Positions 38,301 to 45,893 of a stretch of 64,000 nt of DNA are shown here, in pieces; position 1 is the stretch's first letter; every line of letters begins with the position of its first letter. Under the pieces are notes generated by a model. The model saw only the letters and a list, made by a program, of their open reading frames with translations, did not search any database and was not told where the DNA came from. The stretch lies in the NCBI RefSeq assembly GCF_028687635.1, contig NZ_JAQTZS010000007.1, forward strand, positions 1-64,000, read 5' to 3'. The translations under genes and the position numbers were made by a program. The DNA is from Malikia sp. GTDB taxonomy: Bacteria > Pseudomonadota > Gammaproteobacteria > Burkholderiales > Burkholderiaceae_C.

Positions 38301-38503
38301 TCGGCTGCACGCCATTCATCAACGCGCGCGCGGATGCGGTTGACCAGTTCCAGCTCGACGCCACGGACGGTGTTATTGCGGGTGTCGAAGATCTCGTAAC
38401 CGGCGGGTCTGCGGCCCTCGACCAGTTCGAGCCGGCTGTCGCTGGCGCGCTTCCAGTGGTGGGTCGGTCGCTCGAACGGTGAGCTGATGATGAGTGACTT
38501 CAT
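35366..38503 (-). CDS. res: Type III-like restriction endonuclease, Res subunit
   Basis: This 1045-aa superfamily 2 helicase-nuclease has Walker A ATGSGKTT near residue 136, DEAH-type box IINDEAHHAYR near 260, motif III DLSATPFAP, and a motif VI-like IGRGLRRVSYD. At the C-terminus a PD-(D/E)xK nuclease is visible: VPDFLIRL near 949 and VLEIKGED near 965. About residues 475-595, between the two helicase lobes, form a Lys/Glu/Leu-rich helical segment with lower GC than the flanks. The ATG at 38503 overlaps the upstream gene by 4 bp. It works with the Mod subunit at 40496-43801. Confidence 0.9.
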   Translation of the reverse strand: MKSLIISSPFERPTHHWKRASDSRLELVEGRRPAGYEIFDTRNNTVRGVELELVNRIRARVDEWRAADYPGVTAITRQLLEHWRDGGARRLYAFYFCQLEAIETLIWQVEAPSEFKQGVAIPGDGGAWERLCSKMATGSGKTTVMAMIITWQVLNALTYPKRNKDFSRAIFIVAPGLTVKERLQVLQPGHPENYYDLFSVCPNEALRQKLNQVELLIDNWHSLMPLKEQAKSVVRKGAESDEAYVRRVLGKLAAYKDLVIINDEAHHAYRKPAEAKVSKKDAEELGIDLEEATRWIEGLDRIHKMRRITRCFDLSATPFAPTGRTSTEQSLFEWVVSDFGLNDAIEAGLVKTPRVVIRDNALPNAQTYRSKLYHLYREPEVAEDLNRRGAEPHEALPQIVQEAYTLLGADWRETMVAWKAAGHLSPPVMLTVCNKTETAARVEHYFRQGDAYWPELKAPERTLRVDSKVLNSAEIGEKSSSESAFKVRLGVLIKALKLPDGVSTELEKKKKDADKLGSLAKHMGMSDVEIQKLSQLSSDAQLQALIDRAPLSQSVRGYLGEGTDYMQRLQEIVKAARIPSARQKEMLALDKESLLRAIIDNVGKRGSAGQDLQKVISVAMLSEGWDAKNVTHIMGLRAFTSQLLCEQVIGRGLRRVSYDTEPVLCPDGVTRELFRPEFVNVFGVPLSIFQESDGDGDPPPPPKSSTQIESIADRAELEISWPNVLRVDVVVRPELTVDWSKMPPLKIDPAQIHVTADLAPALGGAADLSKAVSIDLEALPEEFRLQRLLFLAARKALSTVEHGYVGGREWLIQQLVRLVEQFFNSKQLEIPSLFHQDPLRKRILVALSIDTLVQHVVTQIQQQNHDRLEPVFDPEFPIGSTRLMRTWYSTKPYLETSKSQLSHAVVDSTWEHYTATLLEKRSDVSAYAKNDHLGFQIYYLWRGSKRKFVPDFLIRLANGKHLVLEIKGEDSDQNRNKRMALDTWVRAVNERGGFGTWCWDVVKAEPSKVDDVIAHHSASGLHTEPIGELTIDDFMPKLPEIGNHV

Positions 38504-39066
38504 GCGGCCTCGGCCAGCTTCTTGATTAGATCCTGCACCGAAGCGCGCGGATGATTCTGCAACACGAAAACGGGATAATCGCCAAACGGCGAGCGCTCGG
38601 GCATGGGCAGCTCGGCTCCGCGACGAGTCGTACCCTTGCGCTCCTGCTTGCGCGGCTTCAGACTGACGACCCCGCAGAAGCTGGCTGGGCTTCCCACATG
38701 TCCATGAAACCGCAGCAGCCGCTCCATCCATTCAAACAGGCAGCGCCCGGACTCGATCTGCCTGAGCGCCTTGGACTTGTCATTGGGGGTGGTCTTCATT
38801 TCCACTGCAATGACATAGGGCTGTCCGACCACCTCCGCCACCACGATGGCATCAGTGACCTGTCGCATGCCGGTTTGAGCCGAAGACGAAAAAAAGGGAA
38901 AACAGTCTGCCCCCTTCTTGTCCAGCGAGAAGGCCAGGGACTGCCCACCGCCGATTTCGAACAGGGAGTGCCCGGAATCCGGCTCCTGAATCTGCCAGAA
39001 GTTGCCAGTCCGAGGCAGCTTCCAGTCGGATGCGATCAGTTTGTCAAATTGCGCCACCAGGCTCAT
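38500..39066 (-). CDS. 188-aa PD-(D/E)xK-like protein embedded in R-M operon
   Basis: I do not recognise a named family. There is no signal peptide or membrane segment. The central region has a nuclease-like signature: Asp72 in VTDAIVVAE, a beta strand YVIAVEMKT giving Glu89-x-Lys91, and Gln103 in LRQIESG. This spacing fits the D-(x)n-ExK-Q core of PD-(D/E)xK nucleases. The gene is coupled by 4-bp overlaps to the ATPase gene before it and res after it. GC is about 57% in counted parts, lower than the chromosome. A nuclease or DNA-end-binding role with the ATPase is an inference from motif and context. Confidence 0.65.
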   Translation of the reverse strand: MSLVAQFDKLIASDWKLPRTGNFWQIQEPDSGHSLFEIGGGQSLAFSLDKKGADCFPFFSSSAQTGMRQVTDAIVVAEVVGQPYVIAVEMKTTPNDKSKALRQIESGRCLFEWMERLLRFHGHVGSPASFCGVVSLKPRKQERKGTTRRGAELPMPERSPFGDYPVFVLQNHPRASVQDLIKKLAEAA

Positions 39067-40499
39067 TCCGTATCCTCTGGCGCCGTCGCGTTCTGGTAGC
39101 CATAGTAGATGCCATCGCTGGTGTCGTTCAGATCGTGGATCTGTTCATCGAAGGTCTTGGCGTCTATGCCCTCGACAGCATCGATGTCCATGGCGGAAAT
39201 GCGGCGCTCGCCAAACAGCCAGGCCGACACCTGGTCGGGCTGCATGACTTCCTCACTGCTGTAGCCGAACCGATCCATCAGATCCTGCTGCACAGGCGCG
39301 GGACGAGACAGCATGATCAGGGAGTTCATCTCGCGCACCAGATAGTCGCTGTGGGTGCTGACCACCACGCGCAGGTCGCTTTTGACCAGGCGAGCCAGCA
39401 GACGGGCCAGCTTGCGCTGGTTGCTGGGGTGCAGGTTCAGTTCCGGCTCGTCAATCATCAGCACATCGCCGGGTTGCGCGTCGAACTCCAGGTAGGCCCA
39501 GAGTCCGAACAGGCTCTTGACCGTCGAAGAGGTCAGATGCAGCCCCATTCTGGGTGGTGCTTCCTGGTCGCCTCGCCTGAGTTTGTAAGGGGTGAAGGTG
39601 ATGTCACCCTCGGCATCGACCTCGTAGCGGCCACCGATGATCTGCTTGACCCCCTCCGCCAAGGCATGGAACGGTCCCTTCTTCTTCTTTCGAATGTCAG
39701 GCAAGTCATTGAGCCAGTCGATGTAATCAGCAATCGGCTGCGCGTAGCGCGAGCGGATGAAGTCCTGGATCAGCTCGCCGATATGGATATCCTTGTCTTT
39801 CTTGGCTGCATGGTGCAGCAGAGCCGCCCGACGGTTGGACAGTTCGCGGTAGAAAAGGTGCAAGCCATTGCGCTCGGCGGGCATCAGGAATACGTTGCGG
39901 CGCGGCGGATTACCAATCAGATGGCGAGCAATCGCATCAGAGAGGAAATATTCGGTATCGGGGAACTGCTCCGACAGAAGCACGAGCTGAGCCTTGCTCA
40001 CGCCAGCCGGCTTGCTGATTCGCAACACCTCATTTTTTTCCCGGCCCAGCTTCAGCTTGAAATCCAGTGGCCGCGCAATGGCCTGCGAAAAGAGCCGGGA
40101 TAGATCGACATCCCAGTCAAACCGGCTGTCCTTGAAGAACTCCGGATTGCTGTTGAACGTCTGGGACAGACTGCGCTTGGTCGCCTGGTTGATCGCTTGC
40201 AACACCTTCTTGCCATGTTCACCGGCCCATTGCGCCAGATCCCAGCTGACCTGCCCCTCGCGCACTAACTCCTTGGCCAACGCCTCCATCCCCGGCAACC
40301 TGACCGGCATCGCATGGGTCAGAAAGGCATAGAGCGCATACATGACCCAGGTCTTGCCGGTGTTGTTCTGGCCGCAGACCAGGGTCAGAGGCTTGAATTC
40401 GACGTGGCCTGCCTCGGGCAGCAGGCAACCCAGCTTGCCCGGCTTGAAGCGCCAGCTGGGTAGATCCAGTCGAGCTGTTTTTTCCGCTTCTTGAGTCAT
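39063..40499 (-). CDS. AAA/ABC-type ATPase (SMC/OLD-like) embedded in R-M operon
   Basis: This 478-aa ATPase has the ABC/SMC-like fold of the AAA_15/AAA_21 group. Walker A is CGQNNTGKT (residues 42-50), Walker B is DVLMIDEPELNLHP near 345, and the switch histidine lies in VVSTHSDYLV near 380. A helical insertion with Lys-rich DIRKKKKGPFHAL occupies the middle. There is no C-terminal TOPRIM domain, so it is not an OLD nuclease. It overlaps mod upstream and the 188-aa gene downstream by 4 bp each. Proteins of this type power several phage-defence systems with a small partner effector. Hand count gives about 57% GC over 39601-39960. Confidence 0.85.
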   Translation of the reverse strand: MTQEAEKTARLDLPSWRFKPGKLGCLLPEAGHVEFKPLTLVCGQNNTGKTWVMYALYAFLTHAMPVRLPGMEALAKELVREGQVSWDLAQWAGEHGKKVLQAINQATKRSLSQTFNSNPEFFKDSRFDWDVDLSRLFSQAIARPLDFKLKLGREKNEVLRISKPAGVSKAQLVLLSEQFPDTEYFLSDAIARHLIGNPPRRNVFLMPAERNGLHLFYRELSNRRAALLHHAAKKDKDIHIGELIQDFIRSRYAQPIADYIDWLNDLPDIRKKKKGPFHALAEGVKQIIGGRYEVDAEGDITFTPYKLRRGDQEAPPRMGLHLTSSTVKSLFGLWAYLEFDAQPGDVLMIDEPELNLHPSNQRKLARLLARLVKSDLRVVVSTHSDYLVREMNSLIMLSRPAPVQQDLMDRFGYSSEEVMQPDQVSAWLFGERRISAMDIDAVEGIDAKTFDEQIHDLNDTSDGIYYGYQNATAPEDTE

Positions 40500-43400
40500 G
40501 TGTTCACTCCATTCGACAGCGCTACCACTTTAAGCGATTCGATGCCCCGGTCATCAACGATCTTGACCGCGATCTTGCGGTTGTCGCCGGCGTCGAACGG
40601 CAGGCTGACCGTGCCGTGGAACTGGTGCAGCCTGGACTCGTCGAGTTCGGCGCGGATATTCTTCTTGAGCTTGTCCCAGCCCTCGCCCTTGCCGGCCATC
40701 GGGAAGAAGACCTGGCGCGGGAACAGGCTGCGCTCGTCGTAGTCGGTGTCGAGCGCCCACATCGCGATTTTGCTCTTGCCGCCCGACACTAGCTCGCCCT
40801 TGACGGTATCGAAATAGTCGAAGCCGTGGACCTCGACCTCGTACTGGCCGTCCTGGCGCCGGCGCAACTCGACCTCGGGCTGGCCCATGAGCCAGAAGCT
40901 CTGGTTGCTGGCGCGCGCCTTCTTCAGGTCCTCGGTCAGCAGGTCGGTGTTCATCTGCGCCTTCAGCGCAGTGATGCCCTTGAGCGCATCGATGTCCTTG
41001 GCCGCTTCCGGGTCGAAGGTGAAGGCACAGAACACGATCATCTTGGGCAGCGGGAACAGGTTGCCGGCCTCGTTGAGGGCATTCACGACCTGGCGCTGCT
41101 CCAGCGCGGCATGCTCAGGACCGAAGCTCACCACCACGCGCTCGCCGGAATCGAGGTGGCCGCTGGCATGCAGGCTGGCGCAGTCGGCCAGCGTTTCGAG
41201 ATCGGCGAACTTGAGCATCTGGCCGCCCTTGCCGCGGATGCCGGTCTTGAGCAGTTCGTCGCGCCACTGGTGCTGGCGGCCGCTCTCGCCGGTGCGGGCG
41301 ATGCTGGCGTCGGCTTCCTGCGGGCCGGCGGCCTCGTCGAATGACTGCACGCTCGGGAACGGAACGGCCTCGACCGTGAACGGGCCGGTGATGCGCAACT
41401 TGTTCCTGGCGATGGCGGGCTGGTCGTACAGCGTTTCCTGGTCGGCATGGGCGGCGATGGACGCATCCATCTGGCGCTGCATGGCCTGGCGCGCGACGTG
41501 GAAGGCATCGAAGGCCGGGCGGACGGCCTCGGGCCAGTCGGCGGAAAAGTCGAACGGGACTTCCCACTCCAGCAGATCCTGGCCGGCCAGACCGAGCACG
41601 AGCTTCTGGCCCTTGCGGGTACCTTCGGTGACTGCGAAGGGTTCGGATGGAGGATCGGACTTGAGCGCGGCGTTCAGCGCCGCCAGCGCGGAGTCGATGG
41701 CCGGGTGCAGGCGCTCGTAGATAGCATCGATCTCGGGGTTGTTGGCGATCGACTTCAGCGTGACATGGGGCACGGTCTTGTAGATGAAGCCGCCCTTGAG
41801 ACCTTCGTGCGGGTACTTGAGTTCGAAATAGTCGAAGCTCGCCGTCATCAGCCGCTGCTTGGCCAGCGTGATCGCTACGCGCGAGGTGTCACAGGTGATC
41901 CAGCGCCGGCCCCATTTCTCGGCCACGTAGGCCGTCGTGCCCGAGCCGCAGGTCGGGTCCAGCACGAGATCGCCGGGGTCGGTGGTCATGAGAATGCAGC
42001 GTTCTACAACTTTGACACTCGTCTCGACGACATACCTTTTGTCAGACGCAAAACCAGCAATACTAGTGTCATCCCAACTGTTCGATATTGGAAATGCCGG
42101 GAAATCATCAATAAATCTGACATAGTAAAGGTTATCCGCACTAGCGGCCACCCTGCGACTTTTTAACAGCCGAGGCATCAAAGACTGCTCGGTTTTCCAA
42201 TAACCTTTAGGGTAAACAGTTCGACCATCTAACTTAACATCGTATCGAGTTCCTGGACTTTGACTGGTTAGATTATCGAACCGAAAAACCCGACCATCTA
42301 CGAATCCTCCATACCGTTCTTCAGACCTCAGTGCCCGACGCTCCCCGGAAGATAACTGCACCTTCCCATACGCCCCACCACCTTCACCGCCCAACTCTTT
42401 TGTCAAATACATTTGATGGTATTTTAGCTGGGGTAGCGATTTTGAATACCAAACCAAATAATCAGAAACCCCGGCCAACAAATTTGACGTTGAGCTAGTA
42501 GTTTTTTTAAAGGCAATCAAACTAACGAAATTTTCAAATCCAAAAATTTCATCGCATAGCTCCCGCACATGGTGCAGGTTCTCATCCGAAATCTGCACGA
42601 ACACGCTGCCCGTCTCGTTCAGCAGCTCGCGCGCCAGCAGCAGCCGGTCGCGCAGATAGGTCAGGTAGGAGTGGATGCCGAGCTCCCAGGTGTCGCGGAA
42701 CGCCTTGATCATCTCGGGTTCCTGCGTCAGGTCGGCGTCGTTGCGGTCCTTGACGTCGCGCTTGCCCACGAAGGGCTGGAAATTGCTGCCGTACTTGATG
42801 CCGTAGGGCGGATCGATATAGATCATCTGCAGCCGGCCAGCCATGCTTTCCTTGTGCAGCAGGCTATTCATCACCAGCAGGCTGTCGCCGGCGACCAGGC
42901 GGTTGGCCCAGCCCTTCTCGTGGCGGTAGAAGTCGATCGCGTCGCGCAGCGGCAGGTTCTCGAACGGCGCATCGAACAGGCCCGGCTGCACCGCCTTCTC
43001 GGCGCCCTTGCCACCCGACTTGGCCTCGCCCTTCATCGCCTTGCGCACGGCAGATAGGATGCTCGCCGGGTCGACACGCTCGTGCACATGCAGGCTGACG
43101 GTATCGATCTCGAAGCTGGTGCGCTCGGCCTTGCCGGCCCAGTTCAGGTAGGGCGACTGCAGGCGCTTGAGTTCTTCCAGCGCGGCGCGCATCCGGTCGG
43201 CGTCGCCGGATTCCAGCGCGCCGTCGATCAGCGCCTCGATGCCGGCGCGCTGCGGGTCGAAGGCCAGCACAGGGTCGAGGTGCGGGTCGAAAGCCCAGCG
43301 GGTCTTGCCGGCTTCGGGGTCGGTGGCCGGCGTGACCATGCCGACTTCCGGGTTGTTGACCCGCTTGTCGGGGTGGCGGTAGGCAATGATCTGCGCCGCT

Positions 43401-43801
43401 TCGCCCGCTGGCGTCCGGCGCGCTGGAGTCTTGCTGGCTGCAGCAGGCGTCTTCACCGGCGCGGCCTTTGGTTCCAGTTCCAGCGGCGCCGGAGCCTGCT
43501 CGGCCTGGAGGGCAAAACCTTCGCCGCTGTCAGCGATCTCACTGGCCGGCGTGGCAGTGATGGCAGACGTAGCGCGACGCACCGAGCCGCCGCGCCCCTG
43601 CCCTTTCACCAGCCGACCCTGCGCGATCAGGTCGGCGTGGACCTTCCAGTAATCGTCCTCGGTGCTGCTCAGGCCCTCGGCCTTCAGCCGGGATTCGATC
43701 TCGCGCCGCAGTGCGGTGTTGCCCATGGTGGAGCCGTCCGGGGGGACTAGTGACAGCAGGGTTTCAGCGATCAGTGCGTGCAGGTCTTGTTGGGAAGCCA
43801 C
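40496..43801 (-). CDS. mod: Type III-like DNA adenine methyltransferase, Mod subunit
   Basis: This 1101-aa beta-class N6-adenine methyltransferase is far longer than typical Mod proteins (roughly 600-700 aa). An N-terminal winged-helix-like domain (about residues 1-75) is followed by an Ala/Pro/Lys linker. Catalytic motif IV IYIDPPYGIKYG is near residue 330 and the SAM-binding motif LDPTCGSGTTAYVAEKWGRR near 615; this order (catalytic motif first) defines the beta class. Residues 414-600 between them are the target-recognition region and are strikingly AT-rich compared with the rest of the gene. A C-terminal domain of about 400 residues is of unknown role. First gene of the R-M operon. Confidence 0.9.
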   Translation of the reverse strand: MASQQDLHALIAETLLSLVPPDGSTMGNTALRREIESRLKAEGLSSTEDDYWKVHADLIAQGRLVKGQGRGGSVRRATSAITATPASEIADSGEGFALQAEQAPAPLELEPKAAPVKTPAAASKTPARRTPAGEAAQIIAYRHPDKRVNNPEVGMVTPATDPEAGKTRWAFDPHLDPVLAFDPQRAGIEALIDGALESGDADRMRAALEELKRLQSPYLNWAGKAERTSFEIDTVSLHVHERVDPASILSAVRKAMKGEAKSGGKGAEKAVQPGLFDAPFENLPLRDAIDFYRHEKGWANRLVAGDSLLVMNSLLHKESMAGRLQMIYIDPPYGIKYGSNFQPFVGKRDVKDRNDADLTQEPEMIKAFRDTWELGIHSYLTYLRDRLLLARELLNETGSVFVQISDENLHHVRELCDEIFGFENFVSLIAFKKTTSSTSNLLAGVSDYLVWYSKSLPQLKYHQMYLTKELGGEGGGAYGKVQLSSGERRALRSEERYGGFVDGRVFRFDNLTSQSPGTRYDVKLDGRTVYPKGYWKTEQSLMPRLLKSRRVAASADNLYYVRFIDDFPAFPISNSWDDTSIAGFASDKRYVVETSVKVVERCILMTTDPGDLVLDPTCGSGTTAYVAEKWGRRWITCDTSRVAITLAKQRLMTASFDYFELKYPHEGLKGGFIYKTVPHVTLKSIANNPEIDAIYERLHPAIDSALAALNAALKSDPPSEPFAVTEGTRKGQKLVLGLAGQDLLEWEVPFDFSADWPEAVRPAFDAFHVARQAMQRQMDASIAAHADQETLYDQPAIARNKLRITGPFTVEAVPFPSVQSFDEAAGPQEADASIARTGESGRQHQWRDELLKTGIRGKGGQMLKFADLETLADCASLHASGHLDSGERVVVSFGPEHAALEQRQVVNALNEAGNLFPLPKMIVFCAFTFDPEAAKDIDALKGITALKAQMNTDLLTEDLKKARASNQSFWLMGQPEVELRRRQDGQYEVEVHGFDYFDTVKGELVSGGKSKIAMWALDTDYDERSLFPRQVFFPMAGKGEGWDKLKKNIRAELDESRLHQFHGTVSLPFDAGDNRKIAVKIVDDRGIESLKVVALSNGVNT

Positions 43802-44021
43802 AGGCTCCTCCTGTTATTGTTCGGTGTCATCGGCGGGCGCTACGCGAGCAATCACCAGCGGCATGCCGGCGATGCACAAGTCAGTAGGGAGATCCGATCT
43901 GATTGGATGCCTGATCAGTGATCAAGGGGACAGCTGATGCGAAGCGATCGATGTTGATGGAGCAGTTGCCGCTTCCACCGTCCGAGCTCTTGTGCTGTCG
44001 CCAGCAACGCCTTTGCCAGTC
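43802..44021. other. Island-edge intergenic region, no gene seen
   Basis: About 220 bases upstream of mod contain no convincing gene on either strand. There is a direct pair of TGATCA hexamers near 43915. The promoter of the mod operon should lie here, but I could not find a clear -35/-10 pair. The short open frames do not resemble known proteins. Confidence 0.5.
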
Positions 44022-44132
44022 TAGCAGAGGGTCATTTATGGCGACGTGACGGGCGACGCTAAGGCCGACTTCGAGATCGGACGGACCGGCGTCATGCCGG
44101 CCTCGCTGACGGCGGCGAATTTCGTGTTGTGA
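44022..44132 (+). pseudogene. Remnant of an RTX-type protein C-terminus
   Basis: Between an in-frame TAG (44022) and a TGA (44130-44132) the + strand encodes YGDVTGDAKADFEI, followed by the ending LTAANFVL and stop. This closely resembles the last residues of RTX/serralysin-type calcium-binding proteins, which typically end with a YGDVNGDGxADFxI motif and a terminal hydrophobic xxDFVL. No start codon, glycine-rich repeats or open frame lie upstream, so it is a decayed fragment. It marks the junction between the R-M island and the core gene at 44221. Confidence 0.6.
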
Positions 44133-44220
44133 GTTTTGGCCGGACCGGCTGCGGGCAGTCTTGCATGGCATGACATTTGCCTGCGGCATACTGCCCATTC
44201 TTCAGCTCAAGCTCTCCAAG

Positions 44221-44703
44221 ATGAACCTGCCCGCACACCAACTCAGCATGACGGTGCTGATGTCGCCCGACATGGCCAACTTCTCCGGCAATGTCCACGG
44301 CGGCGCCATTCTCAAGCTGCTCGACCAGGTGGCCTACGCCTGTGCCAGCCGCTATGCCTCGCACTATGTCGTGACGTTGAGCGTCGACCAGGTGATGTTC
44401 CTGCAGCCGATCCATGTCGGCGAGCTGGTGACCTTCCTGGCCAGCGTCAACCTCACCGGCAACTCCTCGATGGAGATCGGCATCAAGGTCGTGGCCGAGG
44501 ACATCCGCAGCCAGGTGGTGCGGCATGTCAACAGCTGCTTCTTCACCATGGTGGCGGTCGACGACGATGGCAAGCCGGCCAAGGTGGCGCCGCTGCGCCC
44601 CTTCAGTCCCGAGGAAAAGCGGCGCTGGGACGCGGCCCTGGTGCGCAAGCAGGTGCGCAAGGAGCTGGCCCAGCGCTACCAGCAGGTCCGACTGCCCGCG
44701 TAG
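44221..44703 (+). CDS. Acyl-CoA thioesterase (hotdog fold, YciA/ACOT-like)
   Basis: This 160-aa hotdog protein likely hydrolyses acyl-CoA to free acid and CoA in the cytoplasm. Typical motifs are MSPDMANFSGNVHGGAILKL with the catalytic-region Asn-x-x-Gly-Gly, then LLDQVAYACASRYASHYVVT, and a strand pair ending in SCFFTMVAVDDDGKPA. The ATG at 44221 was chosen because the hotdog core begins immediately after it. An ATG further upstream at 44161 would add residues unlike the family. The ribosome site is weak. Confidence 0.9.
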   Translation: MNLPAHQLSMTVLMSPDMANFSGNVHGGAILKLLDQVAYACASRYASHYVVTLSVDQVMFLQPIHVGELVTFLASVNLTGNSSMEIGIKVVAEDIRSQVVRHVNSCFFTMVAVDDDGKPAKVAPLRPFSPEEKRRWDAALVRKQVRKELAQRYQQVRLPA

Positions 44704-44716
44704 GTCGAGGCCCGGG

Positions 44717-45055
44717 ATGCGTAAAACCCCTACCCATGGCGAGAGCCAGATCGTGCTGCCGGAGTCCTTCGTCGCGCTGTTCGTGCCGCCCGGCAAGATC
44801 AAGCCGACCGAGCCCTACGAGGTCCTCGCGCAGCGCCACGAGCTGTGCGAGGACATGGCGCAGCTGCTGACCGAGCAGGCCGCCCAGCTGCAGTTCAAGC
44901 TCGGCGTGCACGAGACCGACGTGCTCGAACGCATGCATGCCGGCCTGAGCGGTGGCGAGGTTGGCCTGTCGGCCGCCGAGGCGGGCTGGGTCGTCAAGCG
45001 CCTGGCCGAGCTGCTGGAGTGGTCCTGGCCGAGCTGGCTCGACACCCAGACCTGA
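44717..45055 (+). CDS. Small conserved protein of unknown function
   Basis: This 112-aa soluble protein, mostly helical, has no signal peptide. Recognisable stretches are QIVLPESFVALFVPPGKIKP, LAQRHELCEDMAQLLTEQA, and a Trp-rich end LLEWSWPSWL. Homologous-looking proteins in Burkholderiales are sometimes annotated as ATPase with chaperone activity, but no Walker motif is present here, so I do not adopt that name. It begins 13 bases after the thioesterase gene and is probably co-transcribed with it. It is convergent with cobA. Confidence 0.7.
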   Translation: MRKTPTHGESQIVLPESFVALFVPPGKIKPTEPYEVLAQRHELCEDMAQLLTEQAAQLQFKLGVHETDVLERMHAGLSGGEVGLSAAEAGWVVKRLAELLEWSWPSWLDTQT

Positions 45056-45083
45056 AGGCCTGAGGATTGTTGGCGGCCCGGCT

Positions 45084-45893
45084 TCAGGCGGCCTGGCGTG
45101 CCGCGCCGTCCTGCTGCAGCTGCGCCAGACCCGCGATCACGTCGCCGATCACCAGGATGGAGGGGCTGCCCAGCTGTTCGGTCTTTAACGTCTCGACCAG
45201 ATTGGCGAGGGTGCAGACCGCGTGACGCTGCTGCGGCAGGCTGGCGCGCTGCGCGATCGCGGTCGGCGTCGAGGCCGGCAGGCCTTGCAGCAAGCCGGCC
45301 TGGATGGCTGCCGCGCTGGAGACGCCCATGTAGATCACCAGCGTCAGCTTGGCGTCACGCGCGCAACGGGCCAGCGCGGCCCAGTCGGTGCCGCTGTCGC
45401 CGGGTTTGGCGTGGCCGGTCACGAACACCACGCCATGGGCGTGTTTTCGGTGCGTCAGCGGCACGCTCAGCGAGCTGACCGCCGCCAGCCCGGCGGTGAT
45501 GCCGTTGACCACCGAGACCGGGATGCCGGCGGCCTGCAGCGCTTCGACCTCCTCGCCGCCACGGCCGAAGATGAAGGGGTCGCCGCCCTTGAGCCGCACC
45601 ACGACCTCGCCCTCCTGGGCGGCCTGGATCATCAGCTTCTCGATGAAGGACTGCGGCGTGCTCCTGCAGCCGCCGCGCTTGCCGACATGGACGATGCGGG
45701 CCCGGGGCGAGGCGTGTGTCAGCACCGCGTCGTTGACCAGGTCATCGACCAGCAGCACCGTCGCTTCGGCGATGGCCCGGGCGGCCTTGAGCGTGAGCAG
45801 TTCCGGGTCGCCCGGGCCGGCACCGACCAGGGTGACCTGGCCAGCGGCGGTCAGGGGCAGGGCGGAGCTTGGAAGTCGGAAATGGGGCGTCAT
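45084..45893 (-). CDS. cobA: Uroporphyrinogen-III C-methyltransferase
   Basis: This 269-aa SUMT-type enzyme methylates uroporphyrinogen III twice to precorrin-2, the branch point to siroheme. The family motifs are complete: VTLVGAGPGDPELLTLKAAR, VVRLKGGDPFIFGRGGEE, and VFVTGHAKPG. It lacks the CysG dehydrogenase/ferrochelatase domain, so that step is encoded elsewhere. Siroheme is the prosthetic group of NirB, encoded at 50014-52479, which explains its place near the nitrate genes. The start overlaps the ybiB stop by 4 bp. Confidence 0.94.
   Translation of the reverse strand: MTPHFRLPSSALPLTAAGQVTLVGAGPGDPELLTLKAARAIAEATVLLVDDLVNDAVLTHASPRARIVHVGKRGGCRSTPQSFIEKLMIQAAQEGEVVVRLKGGDPFIFGRGGEEVEALQAAGIPVSVVNGITAGLAAVSSLSVPLTHRKHAHGVVFVTGHAKPGDSGTDWAALARCARDAKLTLVIYMGVSSAAAIQAGLLQGLPASTPTAIAQRASLPQQRHAVCTLANLVETLKTEQLGSPSILVIGDVIAGLAQLQQDGAARQAA

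Noticed and set aside
38500..40499. Assignment of the ATPase and its partner to PARIS, OLD or Gabija
   Set aside because: The ATPase lacks a TOPRIM domain and no UvrD-like helicase is present. The 188-aa partner is too short for the TOPRIM/DUF4435 effector of PARIS and shows an ExK motif instead.
35366..44132. Search for transposase, integrase or attachment repeats around the R-M island
   Set aside because: No insertion-sequence gene, integrase or convincing flanking direct repeat was seen. Only the GC shift, gene content and RTX remnant support transfer.
43881..44198. Possible 105-aa minus-strand gene
   Set aside because: It has no ribosome site and no family resemblance, and it runs antisense through the RTX remnant.
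44717..45055. Naming the 112-aa protein an ATPase with chaperone activity
   Set aside because: No nucleotide-binding motif is visible; the name appears to be an inherited annotation.
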